From Bilabrum cf. latius (taxonomy: Eukaryota; Bigyra: Bicosoecida; Bigyra; Bicosoecida): DNA of 64,000 nucleotides. The notes under the pieces were generated by a model. That model was not told where the DNA came from, searched no databases, and saw only the letters and a list, made by a program, of their open reading frames with translations. The stretch spans positions 1,054,001 to 1,118,000 of the forward strand of contig OZ237742.1 of the NCBI GenBank assembly GCA_965178125.1. Reading direction: 5' to 3'. Made by a program: the position numbers and the translations under genes. This document shows, piece after piece, positions 49,363 through 61,376 of the stretch. Positions within the stretch are counted from its first letter, which is position 1; the number at the start of each line of letters is the position of its first letter.

Positions 49363-52300
49363 TCAACTCTGAGCAACTGCCGCAGCCGTCTCAATCGTGA
49401 GCAGCCGGCGCGCAGCCTCCTCCGCAGACGGCCTTTTTTGCGGCTCCGGATCGAGCATGGCCCGGATCAGCCTGAGGAGGCGCCGGGAGTATGGCCACTC
49501 CGTCGCCTGGTCGTCCAAGCACGGACCTGCCGATGTGCCCGAGCCCGAGGACGCGCCCTGAGGCTGCTGTCCACCCGCGGAACTGAGGTGCCTCCACCTG
49601 CGGCCCACCCTGCCGACGAACTCCTCGAGTGCTTCAGCGGGTCGGTGCAGCAGACGTGCGGCCAGCGTGCCTTCCATCTCACCGAGGTCTCCCTCGGACA
49701 CGGGAACCGCAGACCCGGGGCCATCGACTCTGCCTCGACCGGCCTCTCCTTCCACATGATCGCCAATGATTGGCGCCGTGGAGGGCGGTCGGCCCTTGTG
49801 AGCACCGCTCGCGTCCGCTCCAGGCCGCACCTTCTCCATGTCACGATCCTGCGCCTCCTCCTATTTCCTGGCCTCTTGTTCCCTGGCGAGCACGTCTGCA
49901 GGGGGCCAGGTCTCCCACACGAAGCACAGCGTGAGAAGCTCGTGGGCGCACACACCCAGAGCAAACACGTCTGCGGCCCTGCCGTCCCTCGGCTGGCCCA
50001 AGAGCTGCTCGGGGGACTTGTAGGGGGCCGTGCCTGCGGCAGAGAGGCGCGTCACGGGGCCTCTCTGCAGCCGCTTGGCCAGCCCGAAGTCGCCCACCCT
50101 CACCTTGCCGTCCTGCCCGAAAAACAGGTTCTCCAGCTTTACGTCACGGTGCAGGCACTGCTTGGAATGGCTATAGGCGAGACCCAGGGCCGCTTCCCTC
50201 AGCAAACGAGCCACTCGTCGCTCGGGCAGAGGATGCACTACGCCGGTGCCGAGGCCTTGCGCCGCCGCCAGTCCTCGTGGGGCGGTCGATTCGCTGCTAC
50301 CAGCAGCCCCTGCACCCCCCATGCTGAGCCGCCTCCTGGGCTCTCGGGCGTAGCGCACCAGTGCGTCGGCCGCGACAGGGCAGTACTCCATGACGATGCA
50401 CACGTACAGCTGCACGTCTTCAAGGCCGCCAGAGCTGCTCACGCTCGACGGTGCGGTGCCGTTGCCGCTCGTGTTGGAGCCACCTTTGCCATCTCCCGTG
50501 GACTCTGCCTCCTCGCTGCGGAAATGTCCCGCGTTGCCGTCTCGCTGAGCTCTCGCCTCTCGAGCCAGCTGTTGCAGCCTTGCTTCGAGGCCCATCTCGC
50601 TGGCGTCTTGCCCTGGGAGCAGCTTGAGCTGCCTTCCGAATCGATCCAGCCTGCTTCCGAGCTTGGAGCCCAGGATTCTCGAGACGAGAGTGCTCCTGTA
50701 CTCGAAGTGAAGGAAATCGTCGTAGGACCGCACAACGTGCCGGTGCTCCAGTCGCCGCAGTTCGCGGGCCTCCTCCGCGGCAAGCGTGGCCTCGTTCACA
50801 TCAGCAACCGGGACCATCTTGACGACGACCAGATCCCTCAGCTGCCTGCTCATCTCGTCCATGCCCATGTCCTTGCCTTCGCTTGAATGACCATCCACTG
50901 GACCATTCAGAGCGGCCGGGTCCGCACCTTTCGGCCCCAGCTTGGGCGTCATCCGCGCCCTGATCTGCTGGATGCCGTGCACAACCCGCGCCTGCACGCC
51001 TCGCATGGGTCCATCACGGTTGAAGGGCCACCATGCCTCGTCAGATTTCCTCTCCAACTCTTCAGATGCCTTCATCTCGGAGGTTTCTGCGTCTGGAACG
51101 TGTTCCGCAGCTTGAAGTGCCTCTGGCGCAAGGGAGACAGCGCTTTGCTCCTCATCATCCTCGCCGGCAACCTCTGATCTACCGTCCTACCGCGATGCAC
51201 TGCTCTGTTCTCTATCAGTCTGCCCATTCTCATCTTCCTCGTCATCGTGGCTCGGGGCCTCCCTACCAGCCGATTCTATTGCACCCGCAAAGCGTGCAGC
51301 GGCACCCTGTGCACCGCTATCAATTGACACGATCGGACTACCACTCTCCTCCGGGTCAGCCTCCAACTCCGCAAGAAGACCGGCAGCCCCCGGCAGCATG
51401 GAACGATCTCTCACAGACCTTGGGGGCTCATCGTGCCGACCGCTTCCTCGAAACTGGTCTATCTCCTTGCCGGTCGCAAGCCGAAGCTCCCTGGCGATGT
51501 ATCCCGCCTGGGGGTCGGCCGCCCTCTGCATGCGCACAAAGGCAGACTCGATGGCAGCTTCGATCAGTGACTGCTGCTGCGCCGCGTCACCAGACTCAAG
51601 CGGGACAAAGAGTCCATCGTCGCTTCCTTCACCTTCACCTTCACCCGCAGCGGACACAGCCGATTGTAGAAGCTCGCTGGCGTACCTGCCGTGCATGCCC
51701 CCACCGCTCGACCCGGCCGCCTCACTCCCGAAGGCCTCCTCCATGGCTGCCTTTCTCAGCCGTCGGGCAGCCTCCCCAGCGATGGCACCGAGAGACGAAC
51801 CAACCGCCGCTGCCGTCCTGCGGGCAGAGTCCAGTGCCGCCATTGCATCCGCCGCTGCCAGCCTCGCTTCGGCCAGGGCGGACTGCACGGCTCTCTGGGC
51901 GCTGTCCTCTGCGCGGATGACCGCTTCTGAATCAGAGGACGGGTGCTTAGATTTGTCGCTGTGCGAAGAGCCCAACGGACCCCGCTAAACTGCTCCAGAG
52001 CCGGTGTGATCGTGCTCGTTTGCTCCGGCTGTAGAATGGGAGTCCGGGCTGCTGTCGCTAGGATCCGGTGACTGGGATCCTGCAGCCTGTTGTTCCGGCT
52101 GCTCAGTGGGCGTCTGTCCATACGCGGTGCGCCGTCTCAGCCCACTGATGGCCTGCTCTATGTGCATGCGGATCTCTGCCATGGCTAAGGCTGCGGCACT
52201 TGCAGCGTGCCGGGCCGATGACACGAGCTGAGCCCGCGTTGCAGCGGCTGCAGCAGTGCTGCCCATCGAATCGTGATCACCACCTTGCTATGATTGTCCC

Positions 52301-54636
52301 GTCTAATTCTGAGCCACAGAAAGCTCCGTTGCAGCAAGCGAATTCACCTCGGGTCCGGCCTCTTCGTCTGCATCTAATTCCATGAGCTGCTTCATGCGAG
52401 CTTCGAGAATCCTTCTGGCAGCACGTAATGCACCCATCTCCCGCTCACGATCTATTTCGGGGAGCGCACCTTTGGCATGACCGGCTCCAAATTGATCGCG
52501 CAGTGTTGTATCCTGCGCGAGGTTGCTAGAGGAGCTGGTCCTTCGGATGACAACACCGTTGCTGTCATGCCCCGTGTGGTGGGTCTAATGAGAGGAATAG
52601 CGGGCGCTTCCATGGCCGTCCTGCTGTTCGTCACAGCCTCGAATGGTGCTGGTGTGACCATGCAGATGCGTGCTGCTATGAGACCGACGGACGCCGATCG
52701 AGGAGGAGGAAGGGAGATCACTGGAATCGCGGCGAGCAGATGAATCCTACTCGCCCTTCTCCAGCCCGCCCTACGCATCCTGACGAGCCCCGCTCGGAGC
52801 AGCGCGATGGCTGTGGTCCTGAGAGCGCTGCGGCAGCAGCTCGCTAGCTCGCGGTGCGCCGTGCTGGTGGTACCGTCTGGCCGCAGCTGCAGCCCGCCGG
52901 TGAGACTCCTGCTGCATCTCATGCCTGCTTGATACGGATACAAGGCGCCTGGCTGTAGCGACGCAATCGTTGTGATCAAGTCTGGAGCCGCCCTCGCCCT
53001 CGCCCTCTGCCTTCTTTGCTAATGGAGACTCCCCGCCCGCGCTCGCCGACCGGAGCCTGACTCCTGCAGCGCCAGACCTATCAGATATGCTGGACACTAC
53101 CGCGTTCAACGCGGGCGCGTGAACAGGAGCAGGCAGCGATGAGTGTGGGCGTGCCAATGCTTCGTGCTCGCTGGCAGAGCTCGAGGCGGGTCTCGATTCC
53201 GCTGGGAAATCACCCGGTGTAGCACGCTGGGAGCCCGGCTGCGCACTTATCACTCGCTGCATGTCTGCTGGCATGTGCTCGCGGCTTCGGGATGACGGTA
53301 CCGCTGATTGGCTCCTCTTTCCACCATGCGTGTGCCGTTGGCGACGCAGCCTACGCCCCTGTCGCTTGTGCCGCTGATGCTGCCAACGCGTGTCTGCACC
53401 AACACCCTCTTGCAAACCTGAATGCGGGTGATTCTTGCGCAAAGCTAGCCGAAGTACGTCTTCTAATGCACTGCCTTTCTGGTGCTGATGATACTTGGGC
53501 TGCTTGTACGACACAGCTGGAATGACCCCGCCGCCTGGCGTCGGTCTCTTGGGAGACAGCGGCGACGGCGTGCCAGGCGCATGCTGAGTCGCGCGCGTAA
53601 CTGGTTGTGCGGATAACACCACTGAGCTGTGCGGGGTGGGGCCTCGAGACTGAGAACCTCCACCTGAGCTGGCACTGGCACTGGCAGTAGAGCTTGGTGC
53701 TAGTTGCAAGCTATCGCCACCTTCAGCTGTGTCGATGGGGAGCAGGCGCGGCGGAGAAGCCGCCCCCTGGTTCGACGGTGTGACCAATCCACCGGTGGAT
53801 GGGCTCCTGCTGGCTTCGCCCGGGATGAAGAGCGGGCTCCCCGAGGGCAGGCCGAGCCGTGCGGCAGCCAGATCGTCGGGAAGCGCTACCGCGCCCCACT
53901 GGCTGCCTCGCATGGCGGCTTCTTCTTCGCACCCTGGGGTATTACTGGGCATTAATGTTACGTGCTGCAGGCCGGCTGCGCCGCCGCTGCCGAACGGGGC
54001 GAGCCCTGCCACTGGCGGGCCTAGGTCGAAGCCCTCGTTCGCCGCGGCAAGCAAAGGCGAGTGAGCTCTGCTCGACTCATCCTGGGTCGTGGGCGATTGA
54101 TTGCCGGGATCCTAACCACCGGAATAACTTGCATCCGATGAGTCTGAGTCCGAATCATCTAGCTCGAGCCCAGTCTCCTCGATTTTGACAAGCACAACCT
54201 GCCCGAAGCTGCCCTGTCCAAGAACTCGAACAACGCCGTACTGCCCAGCGCAAATCGGGCAGCGGCAAGTATGGCGCTTCTCTGATAGTGTGTTACGGAT
54301 GTGTATGAATCCAACAGCCGCGAAACAACAGACAGTAACTACAAGCACAACTGTCAGGCCAGTCACTGGGACCTGCACCAAGAATACACCTAGATTGCCC
54401 GCGAGTGCCATTTGACCCTATTCAGCCTGCTAACACGCCTGGGAGCTACCAGCATAGTTTTGGACAGAATGAGCATCAGTCTTCTGTGCCTCGCGGCTTG
54501 GATGGAGAGTTCGGAGTGCTTCCTGAAGTGCCGTTTCGGCTTCTTTGCTTGTAGCGGATGCGGCTGCAAGGCCGAATCGAGGCGCTAGCAAGGAAGCTAG
54601 TACTACTGTTACAACAGCACACCTCACCATTGACAT
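49363..54636 (-). CDS. Receptor-like Ser/Thr kinase with giant N-lobe insertion
   Basis: 1,757 residues in one frame, TGA stop. The N-terminus is a signal peptide (MSMVRCAVVTVVLASLLA), followed by a short ectodomain of about 60 residues, a TM segment (about 83-112, with VTGLTVVLVVTVCCFAAVGF) and a Cys/His-containing juxtamembrane stretch. The kinase starts with YGVVRVLGQGSFGQVVLVKI (glycine loop at about 142). The catalytic lysine (LVVVKMVP) comes only at about residue 1273, so some 1,100 residues of Ser/Pro/Gln/Ala-rich and coiled-coil-like sequence are inserted between beta-2 and beta-3. Then: EEARELRRLEHRHVVRSYDD, a second insert of about 90 residues, YVCIVMEYCP, HRDVKLENLF, GDFGLAK, APYKSPEQLLG, DVFALGVCAHELLTL, and the end of the C-lobe (LDPEPQKRPSAEEAARRLL). 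Catalytic residues are complete. TAG codons occur in the ectodomain, insert and C-lobe. The start lies 67 bp from the end of the upstream gene. Confidence 0.83.
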
Positions 54637-54703
54637 GTGTCGGTCGAATCAATGGGATAACTTAACAATTTGTGTTTCAAAACCACGGATCGAACGTCGC
54701 TCG

Positions 54704-57700
54704 TCACATGCCGGCTGGATTGGCAGCCGCCGTTGGGTCGGGTTTGCGACGCGCGGCAACGGCCATTTCCTGCTCGTCTCTGCGAGCGCAAGCATCCTTG
54801 ACAGCAGCTGCTAGAACCGCCTTGGGGCCTGCTATTGCGAGCACCTCGGCGGCATCTGCAGCCTCAGGCATCCACGGCGGGAAAATCGGGCGGAACGCTC
54901 CAGACGACAGCATCCACACGGGCTGCGACACGACAGCCACTGCCCACCCCATCTGTCGCAGTCCCTGCACTCTCTGTAGAAACGAAGGCAGTCGTTCCCG
55001 ACAGAATGCCTCGCTTTTCTCAATGGTTGAAACCGCCTCCAGAATCTCCCTGTCGGTAAAGGCGTTGGCCGCTGTTGCGCCGCTACCGGCCCAAGCACTT
55101 GCCTCGATGCTCGCCCCATCAGCCGCATTTCTACCTGCACCGGTACTAACGGCCTCGTCTGGTCGAGACTCTGCACGCACCGCCCCGCGGATGACACTTT
55201 CGACTTGATCATTCTCTTCACGTTCGCCGTCGCCTCCGCCACCGCCACGTCTATCCGAATTTAGATCCAATCGGGTCCTGAATCCCGCGAGCAACTTGAG
55301 CTGGTCCAGAGGGCGAGGCGCCTCCTCCCTCCAGTCGGGCACGAGAATCGCAACGCGGGACCGCGGCAGGGCGAGGTCCACCCACAGGCCCTCCGCCAGC
55401 AGCACGTCCTGCAGCACCCGCTCCCCCTACTGTTCTTCTTCTTCTGCTCCTTCTTCTTGTTCGTCACCCACCGAGCTCGTTGTAGGTAGGCTTGCAGCTC
55501 CCGCGTCAGCATCTTTTGCACCATCGAAAGTATTGGCTAATGATCCAGCACTGACATTAATCCCATCACCCGCATCGAACCCGTCTTGGGTGTTCGGATC
55601 GATGAAATCACCAAACACCTCAGCCCACGCGGAAGCAACACCGCTCGGGACACCTCCACCCGAGCGTGTGCTGTTTGGCTCGATCCCAGCCGTATGCGAG
55701 CGCGGGCCAATCCATTTGTTCATATCGCCAGCTCTGCTGCCCTGCTGTATTTCCCAGCCCTGTGTTAGACCATCGACCGGGCACTGGGCCGCACCTTCGG
55801 CTCGGAGCAGGTCATCTGCGGATAAGTCTCCGCTCTCACCCAGCAGCACCACGGGCTAACCGCCCTCATTGCCGGCATTCATATTGCTTTGCAAGCCAAG
55901 CCCGGCACGCTCGGTGGGCCACGCGCCCCGCAAGATCGCTTCAAGTCGGCGGCGCGCCGCGGCTGGTGGTGTCCCTGCTGGCAAGCCAGTGGCAGCGGGC
56001 CCCGAAGAAGCCACCGCCATGGCTGCTAGATCCCTAGGATGCGACAGCCCCATGCGATTCGCAAGGGCCAGCAGCCCAGTATCAGCAGCACCGCAAACGG
56101 TACTGCCGCTGGGACTGCTCCTGCCGCTATCGATAGCATCGTCTTCCAGCACAAGGCAGTGAAGAGCCTCTGCGATCCCCCGCATGGTATCTGCTCTCAC
56201 GCGAGAATCGGGCGCGACGCACTGCTGCATGTCCCTCGGTGTCGTGACCCATGTCTTCCCGGTAGCGCCAACGACACCGCCGCTGCCCTCACACCCGGAG
56301 ACAGACCAGGCAATCGGTTGGCCGAGCACTGACAAGCCCGGGTCGTTCACCCGAAGGCTGCCCACGGGCGCCACTACCCTCGTTGCGCCGTCTGCAGAGC
56401 CGCCCTGCTCCTCCAGCATGCGCTTTGCGGAGAAACGGTGCTGCTGCAGACGCGCCCCCAGCCCGCCCACCGCCTCTGCGGCAGCAAAATGCGGCGCGTT
56501 TTCGCCCAGCAGCTGCAGGGCACCCCTCGCCCCCTCGTCACCTGAGAGCAGAACCCCGAGGAAGCCTGCGTGGACGCGGCGCAGCGTGACAGGGCTGGCC
56601 CTGGCCAGGTCTTTCAGCTGGGCGTTTCCGATGGCATCTGCGACTGCAAACAGCGAGTCGTGAGACCCGCGCAGCCAGCATCTCGAGGCTGCGAGCCCCG
56701 CGAGGCATGCGGCGAGATTCCCGAGAGACATGCCGCCTGCCATTTTTTCGTGCTGCTTTCGCTTGGCAGCCGGCATGGGCTTGCGGCCCGGCACCCGGCT
56801 GTCGCTCTGGCCCCACTCTTGGCTGCTGCTCTTCCCCGTGCTTTTGCGCTGCCTGCGAGCAGCGCGCACGCTCACTCGAAGCGCGTCATCTGCGGCTAGG
56901 GCAGCCGCCCCCCTGCCTCGCACCAGGATCTCGGCATCGAGCGCCCTCCATGCTGCCTCTACGTGCCTGTGCAACGAACGCGCGATCACAAGGCTGCCAG
57001 ATGCTCCTTCCGATCGGGTCTCGCTCTCCCGCTAGCTCCTTTGGGCCGAGGCCGACTTGGCAGCCGGTACTGCTGCCTCGACAGAAGGCAGCTCGCACGG
57101 TCTGTCAATCGTTGAAAGGGCAAGAGCCGCTTTCCCGAGGGAAGCGTGGGTCAGGTGGGGCACCCACTGGGGGATCGCATCGATCAATCGGGCCCTCAGC
57201 TTGGGCAGCTGGATGGGACACAAGAGGACTGCCTCCAGCAAAGCCACCCCTGTGTCTGGGCTCAGCCGCTTGACCTCGCCTGCGCTTTGTGCCAAGAACA
57301 TCTCGAGAGACACGATCGCATCCAGCTCCCGGCTGACCTGCTGCGACAGGAAGAAGCCGGGGGAGGAATCATCCGTGCCTGCGATGTATTCTTCTGTGCC
57401 GCTCTTCCCGCCGACTCCGCGGTCAAGTCCTGAGACGGTGACCGGAGACACCAGCATGCCACTTCGAATCAGCTCGAGGGCCCGCGACTCGGTAAAGGCG
57501 CCGTGCTGCCGCATGCCCTGCACCAGTGCCACGGCAAGCGTAGCGCTTGCTTCGGGTGGGGGTCCTCGCTTGCTTGCCGATCCACTGCCACGGCTGTCTT
57601 CAAAGCAGTCTAGAGCGACATCGACTAGCGCGGGGCAGGCGAGACCAGCCTGCTTCACTGCCAGCAAGGCGTGGCTAGCCTGCGCTAGTGTGAGCCTGTC

Positions 57701-59431
57701 GCGGGACCCGGAGCTAGATTGCCTTGCCGTCTTGTCGCCGTTCGATGGTCGACCGGCGACAGCACTGCCGTGCTCCGCGATAGAATGCATGCGTCTCTGC
57801 AGCCGACTGATGCACGCGCTCAGTGCACTCAGCCACTGCACCGACTATGTCCTCTTCACTCTCACGGCTGCTTCATCGCTGCCGGCATCGCTAGAGGCCA
57901 TGCCCGCGGGTTTCTTCCTCTCCCTCTGCAGCCGCTTCTCTCTCATTGACTGCTCCCACGACCGACCCAGGTCACGCACCACTGCCCTCTCGCCCATCCC
58001 CTCGCACAGCCCGATGACAAGCCGACACAGGGTGTTTGCATCTGGGTGCACCTCAGGCAGGCCCTTTACTAGATCCAAGGAATCCAGGACTAGGGCGGCT
58101 CCATCCTGCTCTGCTAGCCCGACCCTTCCCAGTGCCTGCAGGCACTGCAGTGCGCCCACCCACGGCCAGTCAGGAATCGTGCGAGGCGCGCCTTCACACA
58201 AAGATGTTGCACTCCCTGTGGCGGACCTAAATTCCAGCTGCATGGCTTGCCCGAACCGACCCACCACCTGCCGCACCATGGCCTTACGCTGGGACTCTGG
58301 CAGCGCCGTAGGTGCCACTGCCGCGGCATACGCCACGTGCCCCAGCTGGTTCATGTCTAGCTCAGTCAAGCGGCGGAGAGCACCCTGATGATTGACCTAC
58401 GACGATTCATATGACAGCACCCCGCCCGGGGGCGATCCGCCCTCGGGGGTATTCCCCCCGGCGGGCTGTGGCACCACCCCAAGCGAACTGAGCAGCCTCG
58501 CAAATGCACCCCCCCTGGCCCCCCTGGCCGTGCTTGCCAGCCACAGTGCACGTGCCGCCTGGGATGGAGTCAGGAGACCGCGTTCTGCGGCTCGTGCGGT
58601 CACGTTGAGGTTCTACTGCAGGGTGCCTGGGAGCAGGACATTCCGGAAGGTTCGCTGGGACAGCTCAACTGTGCAGGCGAGGTGCTTCGCTGCCAGCAGG
58701 CCGATCCCTGGTACCAGCGGGCTCTTGGGAGGCAGACCTGGCTTAGAGGCCGTATAAGCCTCCGTAGGATTAGAACGGGATGCATCGCTTGCTCGTGTTG
58801 ATCCATCTGCGCCCGTGGCTCTGGTGCTCGGCTCCTGCTCAGCTGCTGGTTCAGACGCTGCGTCCATGCGTGCCTGCAGCTGCTGGCCAAGTCCACTGAC
58901 GGCAGCAGCAAGCTGTCGCACGAGATCACGACGAGTACTTAAGTCTATTTGCACGCGATTGATTGACCTGGTGAGCCGGCGAATGTGCCCTGACAGCTTG
59001 CAGCAAGTGTCGACGGGCAGCCTGTGTCGGCCAGTACCCTTTATTGCATTGCAAGCAAGCTGAACAGAGCTGCATAGGTCACCAAGCAAACGATTCTGTT
59101 TTAAACGAACCAGCTTGTTTCGCTAAGGGGAGCTAGCGGACGGCCCCTATTGCGCGGACGATACTGCCGCCTCCAATTGGTCTCCGAGCAACTGCAACCG
59201 CTGCAGCACCTTTGCAGCTTGCGGTCCATGCCGCCGCCCCCCTCTTGCATGCACTGTTGTCCCCGAGCTTCTACGAATCTGGTGCGTATTGGAAGCCCCG
59301 CTGCTTTGGCAATGATGCACAGTCCGAAAGCAGCAGCGGCAAGCTTTAGATGCCACGACACGGTACATTTGAAGCCACACGCGAGGCCCCGTTTGAGGTA
59401 GGCGAGGTGCTAACCTTAAAAAGTGCTGCAT
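54704..59431 (-). CDS. Large RAP-domain protein, probably organelle-targeted
   Basis: 1,575 residues, TGA stop, with TAG codons near 59147, 58613, 58397, 57845, 57032, 55856 and 55427. The start at 59431 gives MQHFLRLAPRLPQTGPRVWL, rich in Arg and free of acidic residues, typical of a mitochondrial (or plastid) presequence. The middle is a long array of Ala/Leu-rich helical units (LTLAQASHALLAVKQAGL, for example), as in OPR or FASTK-like RNA-binding proteins. Near the C-terminus VDLALPRSRVAILVPDW and, about 100 residues later, QGLRQMGWAVAVVSQPVW match the two halves of a RAP domain, separated by an acidic Gly-rich insert. RAP proteins handle RNA in mitochondria or plastids; the exact target is unknown. 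The gene is divergent from FPPS with 119 bp between starts. Confidence 0.75.
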
Positions 59432-59550
59432 TGTACAATTTGAGAGCGATACACTGCAATATGACCGCAAACATGCCCAAAATGCTTTTTCGCATGCACC
59501 GCATTGGTGTGCTCCGGTAGTGCTCCAGCGGTTGCTTGCAATCCTGAAGC
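59432..59550. promoter_or_regulatory. Divergent promoter region, RAP gene and FPPS
   Basis: Only 119 bp separate the two start codons, so both promoters and 5' UTRs are compact or overlapping. No named element is visible. Confidence 0.45.
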
Positions 59551-60832
59551 ATGGCAGCCGCTGCAGGTGATGGAAAGCCTAAGGCAGTGATTGTGAGATT
59601 ATAATCTACGGTCTGCTTGGTATTTACGCTGCTTTATGCCCTTGACGCTCTCCAATATCGCACCATTGACGAGCTTGTTGCTGAAACGCCATTGGTTGGT
59701 GTGGCACACGAATTGCAATCTCACCCTCTCAACTATGGGCACTGTTCTTGTTCCCGTGCAGACTTCAGCAGCTGGAGACGAAGTCACAGCTTTTTCTAAG
59801 GATGAGTTCCTCGCTATGTTCAAGGGGATCTCCGACGAGCTAACGACCGGCACCATGCCGGCGTACGAAATGCCTAAGGATGCTGTTGAATGGGTGTAGC
59901 GCGCATTAGATTACACCGTCCCTGGCGGCAAGCTGAACCGTGGCATGACGGTAGTGCACACGCTGCAGGCCATCAAGGGCAAGGAGGCGACGGCCGAGGA
60001 GATCCGGCAGGCAGGCCTGCTCGGCTGGATGGTGGAATGGTTGCAGGCGTTCTTCCTGATCGCAGATGATGTTATGGATTCCAGCGTGACGCGTCGCGGC
60101 AAGCCTTGCTGGTATCGCCAGGAGGAGGTCGGCATGATCGCCATCAACGATGCGTTCATCGTGCAGAGCCACATCTACATTCTGCTCAAGAAGCACTTCA
60201 GATCCCACCCGCAGTACGCCCTGCTTTTGGAGCTCTTCACGGAGACCACTTGGCAGACCGAGATGGGCCAGCTGATCGACCTGATCACGTGCCCCCCTCA
60301 CTCAGACAAGGTGGACCTCTCCCGCTTCACCGCGGAGAGGCACCACCTCATCGTCAAGTACAAGACGGCTTTCTATTCATTCTACCTGCCTGTGGCCCTG
60401 GGCCTCGTGGTGGCGGGCAAAGCCTCGGACGAGAGCCTGGAGGCCATCCGGCCCATCCTGCTGGACATGGGGGAGTACTTCCAGGTGCAGGACGATTACC
60501 TGGACTGCTTCGGGGATCCCAAGGTGATCGGCAAGGTGGGCACGGACATTCAGGACAACAAGTGTTCCTGGCTCGTGGTGCAGGCCAAGGAGCTTGCCAA
60601 CGAGGAACAGAAGGAGCTGCTGCAAGGCAGCTACGGCCGGAACGACCCCAAGTGCATCGAGGCCGTCAAGGCGCTCTACGCAGACATGGGACTTGTGGGC
60701 GTCTACGAGAAGTACGAGGCCGAGTGCCACGAGCGCATCACAGGCGCCATCAAGAAGGCTGGGGAGGAGGGGAAGGTGCCCCCGCAGGTGTTCGAGCTGC
60801 TGCTCGCAAAGATCTTCAAGCGGTCCAAGTGA
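59551..60832 (+). CDS. FPPS: Farnesyl diphosphate synthase (2 exons)
   Basis: Model: join(59551..59592,59762..60832), 370 residues, TGA stop. The enzyme condenses IPP with DMAPP and then GPP to farnesyl diphosphate for sterols and prenylation, usually in cytosol or peroxisomes. Motifs: GGKLNRGMTVV, LQAFFLIADDVMDSS (first Asp-rich motif, with two Phe before it that set FPP chain length), RRGKPCW, KYKTAFYSFYLPVA, QVQDDYLDCFGDP (second Asp-rich motif), GTDIQDNKCSWL, and FKRSK at the end. One in-frame TAG at 59897-59899 (residue 60) lies in VEWV-TAG-RALDYTVPGGK, a universally conserved helix where homologues carry Glu or similar. The rest is intact, so the gene is functional only if TAG is read. 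Exon 1 encodes MAAAAGDGKPKAVI; a donor six bases earlier is possible. A second start in the intron is not needed. Confidence 0.95.
59593..59761 (+). other. Intron 1 of FPPS
   Basis: 169 nt, donor GTGAGA, acceptor CCCGTGCAG, phase 0. An alternative donor GTGATT lies six bases upstream and would remove two residues. Confidence 0.75.
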
Positions 60833-61376
60833 GCTGGGGGGTAATCGAAGTATGGAGCAAACATGGGTGGAATGTGGGCAACAGCTTAATTGTGCTCCTG
60901 CTAGTGAAGGGGGGGGGGTGGCTAGCTGGGCGATGAGAGCGGGGGACCCCGGTGCGTCCGGGTCGCTGGCTCCTGCCCGCACCGAGCTGATAGGATCAAG
61001 TGGTGGGTCATGGCAGGGAGATTTCCTTGGTCGCGAGGGGTTTCGCTGGTCGCAGGCTTACGCCTGCGTCTTCTCTGCGCCCCCTCCTGTCTGTCTAGAG
61101 GTCTCTTGTGGGTCGTGACCCTCGGTCTTGATCTTGGTTTGTGTGCGTCTGTGTGTAGACAAAGAACAATTCGAAGAATGCAAGTGCGTGTGTGCCCCGG
61201 GTAAGAGGCATACGCTCGGTGCGTATTCTGCAAGCTGAATTTTCGATTTCAAGTCGAGAACGATCTCTTGTGACCTGGGGCCTCGCTGTGCATGGGCGGC
61301 AGCACCCCGACCGACCGGCTGGTTCTGGCCTTCTCATATGAGAACCAGCGCCGCCGCCGCCTCGACCTCCCACGTT
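60833..61376. other. Convergent intergenic region
   Basis: 544 bp between FPPS and ATP11 stops. It holds a G-run (60909-60917) and T/G-rich sequence near 61125-61160 that could serve polyadenylation. I see no gene in it. Confidence 0.5.

Noticed and set aside
49255-50886. 543-codon plus-strand frame
   Set aside because: Antisense shadow of the receptor-like kinase gene; no recognisable domain, and GC-rich codons create long open frames on the other strand.
57057-58388. 443-codon plus-strand frame
   Set aside because: Antisense to the RAP-domain gene, low complexity, no motif.
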